Positions 46,217 through 55,597 of a DNA stretch of 64,000 nucleotides are shown here, one piece after another (position 1 is the first letter of the stretch; each line of letters starts with the position of its first letter). The position numbers and the translations under genes are program-made. The DNA comes from Siphonodentalium dalli. Taxonomy: Eukaryota > Mollusca > Scaphopoda > Gadilida > Siphonodentaliidae. The notes beneath the pieces were generated by a model that was not told where the DNA came from, ran no database searches, and saw only the letters and a program-made list of their open reading frames with translations. The DNA is taken from NCBI GenBank assembly GCA_032622095.1, contig CP136067.1, positions 192,656,052 through 192,720,051 on the forward strand, in the 5' to 3' direction.

Positions 46217-46352
46217 ACTTACTGCAAGTGGTGTTAATCCCCACAACACGGACTACTTACTGTGAGTGGTGTAAATATCCATAGCACGGACTACTTATTG
46301 CGAGTGGTGTGAATCTCCACAGCGCGGACTACTTACCGTGAGTGGTGTAAAT
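46217..46352 (-). repeat. Four tandem 38-bp copies of an exon end with its 5' splice site
   Basis: On the minus strand, the unit ending CACCACTCACG|GTAAGTAGTCC is repeated at exactly 38-bp steps. The GTAAGT positions are 46336-46331, then ATAAGT at 46298-46293 (GT lost), GTAAGT at 46260-46255, and GTAAGT at 46222-46217. The first is the donor inferred for the transmembrane exon. Use of a later one would read into a TAA at about 46294. Confidence 0.85.
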
Positions 46353-46462
46353 CTCCGCTTGTTCTTGTATCGTCTGCACATTATCACGGCACCGACGATC
46401 GCAATAAGGGAGACAATCAGCAACACCGAAACCACAGCTGCAATGGTACCGTCACTCACACC
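46337..46462 (-). CDS. TNFR-like receptor, transmembrane exon
   Basis: The exon is exactly 42 codons, phase 0 at both ends. It lies between CATTTGCAG|GGTGTG and CTCACG|GTAAGT. It encodes a short polar lead (GVSDGT), a hydrophobic helix of about 23 residues (IAAVV...GAVIMC) and a basic stop-transfer cluster (RRYKNKRR). This places the upstream exons outside the cell and the downstream exons in the cytoplasm (type I topology). A cassette exon of this kind could give a soluble receptor if skipped, since skipping keeps the frame. The donor is embedded in a four-copy tandem duplication. Confidence 0.85.
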
Positions 46463-46470
46463 CTGCAAAT

Positions 46471-47363
46471 GGGGCAAACATGTAATACTGTATAGTGAAA
46501 CACGATATCAATGTACAGTATTTAAATGGTCAAGCTACAGAATGCGTTCTATGAATATGTGACCGTGACATTGCGTAATTTTCGAAAAGATTTTATACGA
46601 AGAATATACTCCTTTCATTTTTGTCAGTTTTAAATGTTGAAATATTCAAGTAAGTGATAAGCTATAAGCTTTCAATAACGATGTATAATATGCATTGATT
46701 CGCGGCGAAGGACGTGAGAAAATTGGGTTTATATGTCTGTTCCTTTGTAGTTAATCCGCGTGTTACTAACTTCTTACTCGGTACCTGTTCCTGTTGCTCG
46801 TTTCGTTCCTGTTACTCGGAGTGGTGTCCCCAGTCCGACGAGAGCAAGGGATACACTATATATGTACGGCATGTCCAAATGAACTGTTCAAGATCATGTT
46901 ACGGTACCAAAATCAACCGTACCGAACTGATAAAGTCAGCTAGGATATGGGAGATTGAATAATTGTGCATGATTCGGCGAGGTGTGGTGACTATGTAGAT
47001 ACTATATAAAAAATTAGTCTGTTTTTTTGGGGGGAGTTGGCTTTGTTTCTGAAACAGGAAAGCCAAATTCTGTCAAAAATCTTTGAAATAAAATGACCTT
47101 GACTGCAAAAAAATCACTGAACTGATACAATTTATTTAACCTGAGTCTTATCAATTGTTAACCACGTACCATATATCAAGAAATTTTGTTGATTTATTGC
47201 TCAAGTTATAATCCCGACAACCCAAAAACTGTGACTTCTAAGTAAACGAGGGGGCATAACTCAGTCAAAAATCATCAGACCATGACCAAAATCGAACTTG
47301 GCCTGCATCTTCTCAAATGTAATCTACATGTAATTTATACTCATGTACTGCATGTATGCTCAC
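46471..47363. other. Intron of the receptor gene
   Basis: No repeat family recognised. AT-rich, with plus-strand frames that show no domain. Confidence 0.5.
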
Positions 47364-47389
47364 CTCGTTGTCTTCTGTTTGTTCTTGTC
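47364..47389 (-). CDS. TNFR-like receptor, 26-nt microexon
   Basis: TTTCAG|GACAAG...AACGAG|GTGAGC marks a 26-nt exon. The single base left by the preceding exon (C) plus 26 nt gives nine codons, RQEQTEDNE, and restores phase 0 for the transmembrane exon. Both splice sites are good and the phase fit is exact. It adds a charged, membrane-proximal linker. Skipping it would break the frame. Confidence 0.75.
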
Positions 47390-47394
47390 CTGAA

Positions 47395-48098
47395 AGAATG
47401 CCAGAATTAAGAGTTTTAGATATAATACACAGCGACATATTTGTTTCAAGTTTCGACCCTGTTCTCTCAATTGTGTGACACAGTTTGGATAACTTCTTCT
47501 GCTATGTGCTATATACGATGTTTGTGTGTCTTTCTGATCCGTATTTTACCAGAACGTTGTGTGGGCTGTTTGGATATGTCTAGATATAAGACCAGCCATC
47601 CATTTACGTATATGCGCCAAAGCCGAATTTCAACAAATACATATACAAACTCATGATTGACTCGGTGTGTACTGGGGGTGACCAGTGCTGTGCATATCTG
47701 TTTAACTAGTTTCACTGTTTGCTAGTCATGTTGCGTTGCAATTAATCTTTATTTATTTTTCAGTACAATAACAAATGCGAGAGGTGGTACCCTACTACCC
47801 ATGAGTGAGACAGGCTACACCACTTGTCCTCCATTCCCATTGTATATATAAAATGGTATGTGTTATAAACCATGTGTTATAAAATTAGACAAATAAATAT
47901 GTTAAAACTAATTTAGGTAAATTATGTATACAAAGATTTCCAAGTATACTGAGCGAAATTTTTCAAACAAGCGAATTAATATAAGTCATTGCTGCCAGAA
48001 TCGAACTGGTTACAATGATAAATAAGATGTGACAACTACATGCATATAGAATACACTGAATGTTTGAGCCAAATTGTGATAAATTAGACAATGGTGAC
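47395..48098. other. Intron of the receptor gene
   Basis: No exon or repeat family recognised. Confidence 0.5.
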
Positions 48099-48104
48099 AC
48101 TTAC

Positions 48105-49257
48105 GCTGATGGATCCCAAACGTATTTTCAGACGGTTCTTTCGGTGCAGCTAGTATGATTTCACCCTCCACGTACTCTCGGATTCCTTGATCGGTCGAAA
48201 TCGGAAGGACGTATTTTGGTTCCAACGGATGAGAATCTACAATGTCAGTTTTTGGATTGATTTTATATTTATCCGAGTCTGAATCGACGAATATTTCCGT
48301 TCCGGGCGAATCCGGCAGTTTAACCACTGTTTCGTTCGTGCTCTTCTGTGCTCCCACAGTAGTCTGTTCTGTTCCGTCTGATGAATCGACTACACCTTCA
48401 TCAACAGATTCTGGTAAATCGACCACACCGTCATCAATGAAATCAGGTTTGTCCGTACTTTCGGGTATATCTGGAAGTATGTCCGTTACAACAGGAATGT
48501 CGTCAATGCTCTCAGTTGTGATGTCATCGCTGTCGGAATCTTCGGGTGAGTCCGTCGTTGAGTCTGAGTCATCAGAGCTTTTATCGTCTGTTTTGATAGC
48601 GGTATCTGGGATTTCCACAACTGGCAGATCGATAACTCTCTCTGTTGTCCCAGTTGCGTCTGATGTTGCGCTCACAGTCGAATGTGGATGCTTTGTGAAT
48701 ATTTCCACTGGGGGTAACTCTATGAATCCTTCCTCTCGGGGCGAATCGTCATCCTCTGAATCTGGAGAATCAGTTTTAGTTGCATCTCCTGGTCCTGGCG
48801 ATGTGATTTGATCAATTATTTCACCACTACCATCCTCCACCGGAAGTGAAACTACAATAGGTTCTGTAGGTGGACGTGTTTGAGTATGTGTCACTTCTAT
48901 TTGCGGTAAATTGTCTCCATCCCCTGAAGAAATTAGTTCCTGGTCATGATTATGTGACGAACATTTTCTGCGGAATGCCTCAGTGTGAGTCAATCTATTA
49001 GCACTACAAGATTCACAAACCGTGTCATGGTCATAGAAACACTGAGTAGCCCCGAAATAGCCATCGGAACATTCCGTGCATTTCCGGCATTCCTTGTCAA
49101 AGTTAGCAGACGGCGCGAAATAACCATCCGGACACCGTTCGCACATAGTTCCGGCGACGTCATCGCAGAATGTCTTCAGAAAGTGCCCGGATGGACATTT
49201 ATCACAGCTTATTTTTGTTTCAAACGGAACGTCTCCGAACGCAGCTACCACCACAGC
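48105..49257 (-). CDS. TNF-receptor-like ectodomain exon (CRDs plus long stalk)
   Basis: This exon encodes the ligand-binding part of a TNF-receptor superfamily protein, a cell-surface receptor for TNF-type ligands. After CAG|GCTGTGGTG the first residues (AVVVAAFG) look like the end of a signal peptide begun in a missing upstream exon. Cysteines at exon residues 18, 21, 31, 39, 42, 57, 60, 63, 73, 81 and 84 follow the TNFR pattern (CxxCPxG.F...C......TxCxxCPxGYF, then C..C..C....C....DT.C). Residues about 100-384 form an acidic Ser/Thr/Pro stalk with loose (V/I)(V/I)xLPxxE repeats, likely O-glycosylated. The exon ends CAGC|GTAAGT in phase 1. The exact ligand is unknown, and a related cysteine-rich receptor family is possible but less likely. 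The plus-strand open frame across the stalk is a shadow. Confidence 0.85.
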
Positions 49258-49370
49258 CTGCGAATATAAAGAGCATTTGTCAATATATGTTTAGTGGGCA
49301 TGCGACGTATGCAACATGCACATTTTGGTTGAAATTGTGTTCATTGTTCCATTTTCAAAGCAGTAATTAG

Positions 49371-49731
49371 TGCTGAAGGGGTCACTCTGACCATAAAAAG
49401 TGCTGACGGGTACACAGGATTTGAAAAGGTGCTGAAGGGTACATAGGGCTTGTGATCGGCACTATATAACACCATTACTTAAACTGTGTTTCTGAAAGTC
49501 TGGCGCCCATTAGCAGTTTGGTTTCAGTTCATTTTAATGTTCATTGGAACGTAAACAATTATTCTCTAACAGAAATCATGGCAGATACGAAAACTAAACA
49601 TCATTTGTAATCACATTTCAAAACCTGTGTACCCTTCAGCACATTTTCAAAACCTGTGTACCCTTCAGCACATTTTCAAAACCTGTGTACCCTTCAGCAC
49701 TTTTTTTGGTGAGAGTGACCCCTTCGGCGTC
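49371..49731. mobile_element. Small foldback element, ATTAG-flanked, upstream of the receptor exon
   Basis: The left part (TGCTGAAGGGGTCACTCTGAC...GTGCTGA(A/C)GGGTACA) is the inverse of the right part. The right part contains three 31-bp repeats with TGTGTACCCTTCAGCAC and ends GTGACCCCTTCGGCGTC. ATTAG borders both sides (49366-49370 and 49732-49736). Arms are roughly 80-110 bp. It lies in the first intron or promoter region of the receptor. Confidence 0.65.
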
Positions 49732-49739
49732 ATTAGTGG

Positions 49740-49970
49740 ACAGTTTGTTGTTTTTAGACCATTAGAATCATATTTGTCTACCTTTGGTCAAAATGTTAGT
49801 CTGAGAGGGCCATCAGTTGGTTTTGTTCCAACCTTAGTGGGTGTCAGTTGGTTGTAGGAGAGGGCTAACATCCCTTTTAAAACTTCCCGGTATCGTTCCA
49901 AACTCCCAACTTGCGGATGTCACTCCGAAACTTAGTTACACAAGTGTAACCTTGACTGACGAATACAATG
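49740..49970. other. No recognised feature
   Basis: Between two repeats; no signal-peptide exon for the receptor was identified here. Confidence 0.3.
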
Positions 49971-49971
49971 T

Positions 49972-50053
49972 GGTGTTATTGAGACAGACCGAATATATTT
50001 TAGGCTGTTGAAGCTTTATTCGGGCGTTTTTGGCCGTTTTGTTGGGTAAAGGG
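49972..50053. mobile_element. Family B1, right-end remnant
   Basis: ATTGAGACAGACCGAA, TTTTAGGCTGTTGAAGC and GTTGGGTAAAGGG are followed by TTAA (50054-50057). The hairpins and left end are deleted. Confidence 0.65.
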
Positions 50054-50059
50054 TTAAGG

Positions 50060-50418
50060 GTATTTACGAGGTCACTCCATTCACTTGCCCTGCATGCCAA
50101 TGCAACGTCGGTACTGAGTTCAGCATATAGCCTAGCGTAATAACGAATGGAACCGTTCCCAGATATATACGCGCGTCCTCAAATGGGAATAGACCCTAAC
50201 ATGTCCCCAGTACACATTGCACTTTGTTGATGCATTGATATATTTAGCCGACTCGCCGCTGATTTTCTCACGGGTTACCCTATAACATGCACAGAGAGGT
50301 ATGGCATAATTGGCCAGCGACCTGCGGATCCTCTTTAGTAGTTTCCTGTCATGAATATGCATGTCTCCTTGTTGGTCCAAACAAGTGCAGACCACGATCA
50401 ACTGCTGGGGTCCTGCGA
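50060..50418. other. No recognised feature
   Basis: No domain or repeat seen. Confidence 0.3.
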
Positions 50419-50423
50419 TTTAA

Positions 50424-50896
50424 AGGTACTCAATCGGATCAGAGGGTCCACATATCATCAAGATACAACAACAACAACAACATTTTTTTCAAAATTAAAT
50501 CGATTAACTGCAACAAAATAATGCTAGCCATCGTATCAAATTTACCAAAACGTGTTATTTAGCATAATTTTGTTCAACGAAATATTGCTGTATTATCACT
50601 TGAGTATTCACGAAATTTGGCTGTATTACCACATCCGCAATCGTTGTGATATGGCTTTGATTCTAAAACGTCGTTAAACCCCAATCAATCAATCAATCAA
50701 TCATCCGCAATTTTGACCGAGACCATCCATTTGACGGCGTGTTTCTAGGCCACATACAATTGAAATAACTAACTTCAAAAATCGATATCTGATCACTCTG
50801 AGCTTTGATTTGATGGGTGGTTTCCTCGATTCGAATCAAATATTTTCGAAGCCAAAGAAATAGTAATATAGGAGTGTTAAATCAGATTGAGTATCT
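50424..50896. mobile_element. Family A MITE carrying a retroposon insertion
   Basis: TTAA lies at 50420-50423 and 50897-50900, with ends AGGTACTCAATCGGA / CAGATTGAGTATCT. It is interrupted at 50642-50701; without that insert it is about 400 bp. Confidence 0.8.
50642..50701 (+). mobile_element. 5'-truncated SINE/LINE tail with 10-bp target duplication
   Basis: CATCCGCAAT flanks the insert (50632-50641 and 50702-50711). The insert reads TATGGCTTTGATTC, AAAACGTCGTTAAACCCC and then (AATC)n. A CGTTAAAC motif before a short tandem tail is, to my knowledge, a common retroposon 3' end in molluscs. Confidence 0.75.
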
Positions 50897-51189
50897 TTAA
50901 TTATTACGCCCTTTGGGTGTAAAATACCAGGCTGATATGGATGTGTCAATGGAGCTATGGGGATATCTCAGAACAATACATTTCGTGTGGTAAATTTCGG
51001 TAAATACAGGTAAATATAGAACAAACTGTTTTATCCGCATATATGCCAACTATTACGACAAATAAAAAAATGCGGAACGACGGTAAACAGGTAACGGAAA
51101 CTTCGATAAGAAAGGATTAATCAACAATGTCTGACGTTGCACATATGCTATATACCGTATAATAATATATAATAGTTAAAGGTACTCAA

Positions 51190-51648
51190 CCCGTAAAGAG
51201 GGTCCCCATCTCAACAGATTCCAACAACAACAATCCGATCAGAGGGTCCTATATTACTATTTCTTTGGCTTTGGGGGTAAAAAATATTTGATTCGAGTCG
51301 AGGAACCCATCAAACAAAGCTCAGAGTTATTAGATATTGATTTTTCAAATTTGTTATGTTCTCGAGATGAGTACCAATAACTGCCGTAATCTGCTCTGGA
51401 TGTGTACTCCAAATCTATTCAAACAGACAAGGATGAATAACTCTAAAATCAAGTGGTAATTTTTACGCAATTTTGACTGAGTTCTGGGCCAGATAGTATT
51501 CCCGATAATGAAAAATAATAGATTTCTAAAATCGATATCTAACAAATCTGAGCTTTGATGGGTGACTTCCTCGACTCGAATCAAATATTTTTGACCCCCG
51601 AAGCCATTGAAATAGTAATTGAGAGGAGTTTTATCGGGTTGAGTACCT
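51190..51648. mobile_element. Family A MITE, long subtype
   Basis: TTAA lies at 51186-51189 and 51649-51652, with ends AGGTACTCAACCCGT / TCGGGTTGAGTACCT. The body matches 194-673. Confidence 0.8.
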
Positions 51649-51652
51649 TTAA

Positions 51653-52082
51653 ATAGTAACATATATAATAAATGTAGTGTATTTGCACTCTATTTTTATT
51701 AACTGTTTTCTGTTGTCTTTGTGCATAATGTATGTATTCCCGGATGTGTCTTCGCGGATGTCTCATTGTTGCAGTATGTAACTTTTATGACCGCGCTAAA
51801 TGCTTTCGATATTTAGGTGTGGACAATCATTTCTAAGACAAATTACAGCTTCAAAATGAATTGAAACAATCAGATTCATATAGTAGTGCATGCGCCTTAT
51901 ACAAGTGAGGGGGGCTCTATATTTAAATGTTTTGTCCACAATTTCTCCCTTTAACAGTTGAAACCATGGGGTGGGTCCGGTTTTGGTCGAGGAAAAAAAT
52001 TGCAATGAAAAAAAATCCATTCTCATCTTTTCTCATAGTTTATCATGGCTTTTTTTAACTTATTATACATATAGGATACCTG
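51653..52082. other. No recognised feature
   Basis: A 76-codon minus frame at 51796-52026 has no recognised domain. Confidence 0.3.
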
Positions 52083-52222
52083 CGTGTTGTGTGTGAATAC
52101 CGGAAGTATCTCATGAGTGGTCACAGTGATATACTGGAATCATCACGAGTGGCCACGAGTGATGATTCCAGTATCTCACTGTGACCACAAATGAGGTAAT
52201 TCCGGTATTCACTCAAAACACG
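52083..52222. repeat. Hairpin H5, apex CGAG-N6-CGAG
   Basis: CGTGTTGTGTGTGAATACCGG pairs with CCGGTATTCACTCAAAACACG. The arms are about 65 bp with few mismatches. The tip is CGAGTGGCCACGAG at 52146-52159, again a 10-bp period. Confidence 0.75.
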
Positions 52223-52980
52223 AAGGTTTTCTTTTTATTATATGCGCTATTTACTAAAATATATCGAGGAATTAATTCAAAATCGAACTGATTCCGATTC
52301 ACATCGGCAATACAATTTCTGCACAACAAACAGAGACCACGTGGTTCAATAAAATACTGTCGATAACTCAGAATACACATGCTTCAAATGTGCGTAATAT
52401 ATCAGATAACTTTATTTCAAATATACCAACTTACTTGCTTGTGTACTATTAGCAATGTGGCATTGCATTTTTGTCACTTATTGACACAAAATCGTTATTT
52501 GAAGGCTTTTAAATTCTGATGTTGGACAAATTGTATAGTATCAATGTCAGAGCATCTAATTTTCAAATTTTTCCGGGGGAGGCCCCTTGAACCCCTCCCG
52601 TACTCTCCCTTCCTCAGGACTCCTGCTGTGATACTACTCGCCTCGACATTTTGTAGGAGAGCTACTCGCCACTCGCCTATGTTTATTTAATCAAATTGAT
52701 GGTGTTTTTGCTTTACACATGCACATATTTTAACCTATTGCTAATAAGGGACACAACTATTCTGTTTAAGTGGGTATTTTACCTTTATAACCATAAATAT
52801 TTGGGTTTTTAAAGGTTTTGTCACTGGTTTTGTTGGCATATTTTTCAGCCATGTGCTTTGTTTGTTTATTTTTTGTGGGTGTACTTGATCAGCGTTCTCT
52901 CAGTTCCGGTGCAGACACAATGAGAGACCCTTACCCTGCCAACAACACATTATTTAGTAGAATTTACAAGATTTTCATAA
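52223..52980. other. No recognised feature
   Basis: AT-rich; nothing coding recognised. Confidence 0.3.
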
Positions 52981-53147
52981 TTTTTGGGGGTGGGTGTCCC
53001 AGACCTGGGTGGAAAAAATTACGGTCCCGGGTGGGTGTCCCAGTTTGTGGGTGGAAAAAACTTACGCTCCCGGGGTGGTGGGTCTGAAAAACACAAAATT
53101 GCCACCTTGTATCCGTAAGATAAAATAAACTTAATTGAATTGAATTT
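52981..53147 (+). mobile_element. Possible LINE 3' end
   Basis: A GGGTGGGTGTCCCAG...GGGTGGAAAAA-type duplicated segment leads to GATAAAATAAACTTAATTG and a short (AATTG)n tail. Such tails end several non-LTR retrotransposons. No coding part remains. Confidence 0.35.
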
Positions 53148-53391
53148 CAGGTACTCTGATAACTCTATTTTATAATTTGTTCGATGAAGTATAGGATTAG
53201 AAATGCAATAAAACTGCTAACATAATACCTTTCGGCTTCTGTCTCATTCTTCTATTTGGATTTGCAAATACCTCGCCATCACGACATGCCGAAATATTTT
53301 ACAGAATGATTTTCTCGAGCATGGTGACATAAACATTTGTGTTTACAAACTCAATTTCCTGGTAGCCACAATTTCGCGGAAGTGTGACCTG

Positions 53392-53511
53392 TATGGTGTG
53401 TACCTGTATGGTGTGTACCTGTATGGTGTGTACCTGTATGGTGTATGGTGTGTACGTGTATGGTGTGTACCTGTATGGTGTGTACCTGTATGGTGTGTAC
53501 CTTTGAGTTGT
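53392..53511. repeat. Minisatellite, 15-bp unit (GTGTGTACCTGTATG)
   Basis: About seven to eight head-to-tail units, with one GTATG shortened unit and one C-to-G change in the middle. Confidence 0.85.
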
Positions 53512-53705
53512 CTTCTATTGATTTCGGAGGAGTGTTCAGGATAAATTAGCCGACAATTCGGACGAAAAGATAAAACAAGAGCTGAAGGATTCATATTCCT
53601 CGATGGGAGATGTTTAGATAATAAGTTCGACAATGGTCGTTTGTTGAAATTTCGTATCGAGAGTACATGTTGATCGGCTCGACGAATATTTGCCAGGCCG
53701 CCAAA

Positions 53706-54300
53706 TATTCCAGGTGGTGAAAAATAACAGATTTCAAAAATCAAGTTATATGCTGATTAAAACATACAATGCAGATTTTGTCCATACGTTTTTTTTTTTT
53801 TTTTTTCCAAATTCAAAGTTATATCTGTGGCTCATGTGCCCCATCGTCTCAAGTCAACATTTATGTATATGCATGTCGCTATGACAGTATTCCTGTGTAA
53901 ATGACGCGAGTATCAAAGTATCAAATAAATAGATAGTCTTATATATAGTATCGGGCACATCCACCATGTTTTTGGGTGGATGTGCCTTCAATGTATGCAT
54001 TAACATTAATATTACATATACTATAAAATATATTTATGTACCTGTTAAATGTGCTTTTGTCATATATTTGTATTTGAATCTTGTATATATATCTCATATA
54101 TCATGATTATTGATTTATTGAGATTAAAGAATTGAAATTGAAAAAATCGATATCTCATAACTCTGAACGTTGATGGGTGGGTTCCTCCACTCGAATCTTT
54201 TTTTTTTACCCCCGACGCCAAAGAAATAGTAATTTATGAGCGTTATTTTACCCCCGAAATAGTAATTTATGAGCGTTATTTCGGATTATGTATCTTTAAG
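53706..54300. mobile_element. Family A MITE right half, split by a LINE-type tail
   Basis: GTGAAAAATAACAGATTTC (as at 43273) stops at 53745. The family resumes at 54144 with ATCGATATCTCATAACTCTGA and runs to a degraded GGATTATGTATCTTTAAG end. The terminal TTACCCCCGA...GAGCGTTATTT segment is duplicated (54203-54290). Confidence 0.55.
53747..54143 (+). mobile_element. Inserted LINE 3'-end fragment
   Basis: The insert is bounded by an AAAAATC-like repeat and contains a T18 run and a GGGCACATCCACC...GGTGGATGTGCC inverted pair. It ends ATTTATTGAGATTAAAGAATTGAAATTGA, a tail style seen in non-LTR elements. The class is inferred. Confidence 0.4.
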
Positions 54301-54604
54301 TACAATATATTACCAGAATCATTTCAAGCTGCATCCAAATTTTTTATCTTGGTCATATGGTGATGATCTACACTATAGGTCAGTGCATGTGCCCACTATA
54401 ATACACGCGAAATTAACGCACATGCTCGCAGAAAATTCATCTATAAGTACAACAGGTGTCTTTAAGTGCATATACTATACCATGCAGAATCATTCCAAGC
54501 TGCATCCAAATTTTTTGTCTTGGAATATGTTGATGATCTAGGTCAGTATGCCTACTATAGTATACGCTAAATTAGCGCACACGCTCGCAGAAAATTCATC
54601 AATC
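54294..54604. repeat. Two-copy tandem duplication, ~166-bp unit
   Basis: CTTTAAGT...CAGAATCATT(T/C)CAAGCTGCATCC...CGCTCGCAGAAAATTCATC is present twice, with deletions in the second unit. Confidence 0.7.
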
Positions 54605-54960
54605 TAAATATTTATGTAACAAAGTGTTTCGATAAACTAAACCCCTGGCATACGGTGACCCGTGGAATACGTCGGTCTCATAAACGGACCTGTATTTCAT
54701 TTATCAGATTAAAAAAAACATACACCGCTTATTGTTTGAAGTACTTTGTGTGTTAGTCGTTCCGTTCTCATTCGCAATGACTGCACACATAACAGATATA
54801 ATCTGGGTCCATACACTATAAAACCATGAACCATGCATTTGTAAACCGTAAGGTTATCTTAAAACAATAAGAAACGTTTGCACCCCACACGTAAATTGTT
54901 CCCCGAATGGTGTGTGGTGAGCTTTTGGTTGTTATTAGTTGCGTTATATGTATACATAGA
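54605..54960. other. No recognised feature
   Basis: No repeat or domain seen. Confidence 0.3.
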
Positions 54961-55287
54961 ACTAGCGCATGTGCCCGACTTTGTCCTGGCTATTTAGGGA
55001 TTTCTTTGTGATCGCCTCCGTCTGGGCAGGATATGCAGCGTCGTTGAAAAGTATTAGGAGACAAAAAAAACTATTGTTCGATTGGTCCAGAATGCCTATA
55101 TGAGTCTATATGAGCGATGTCAATGTCAAGGACACGGTCGCACGTGAAATTGGACACGCCCATGTTGTTCCCCGTATCAAAGTAGACCTACATACCAAAT
55201 TCGAGTCGGATCGGTCGAGCAGATTTCGCGTCTATAACACACATACAGTCACACACAGACAGACAGCAGTTCCAAAATATATAGTAA
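54961..55287. repeat. Repeat D, short inverted copy
   Basis: ACTAGCGCATGTGCCCGACTTTGTCC starts it. ACATACCAAATTCGAGTCGGATCGGTCGAGC, an ACACAGACAGACAG run and TTCCAAAATATATAGTA end it. Confidence 0.55.
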
Positions 55288-55351
55288 ACTATATCGCCTG
55301 CTCGCCTTCTTTCGCTGCCCTCTGTTTATCGGCCATGGAATTCGGCCCGTA

Positions 55352-55470
55352 TTAACCCTTCCATGCTGGTGCAGCATTAAATATCACGTGCCGGTGCATT
55401 CTCTTACATATGGGAGTCTCCAATATGGAGCCTCGTATATATAAGAGAATGCACTCAATTCCGCGGATGC
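55352..55470. repeat. Single-hairpin repeat related to family B, TTAA-ended
   Basis: TTAACCCTTCCATGCTGGTG leads to GTGCATTCTCTTACATATGGGAG, a GGAGCC-type apex, and TATATAAGAGAATGCAC. The arms correspond to the B hairpin with several changes. Confidence 0.55.
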
Positions 55471-55597
55471 ATGCTGGATGCGCCGTGGTGTATTTGATGC
55501 GCGCGTTATCAATGAAACCGTGCTCTTAACTTAACATTTCCTACAAGGGAAATACTCATCAAAGGGTATTTAGCAAAGAAAAGGTAAATATTATTTT

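Noticed and set aside
48242-48811. 189-codon plus-strand frame rich in Ser
   Set aside because: Antisense shadow of the acidic Ser/Thr stalk of the receptor exon.
49258-52000. Signal-peptide first exon of the receptor
   Set aside because: No minus-strand ATG with a hydrophobic run and a phase-0 donor was convincing in the region read.
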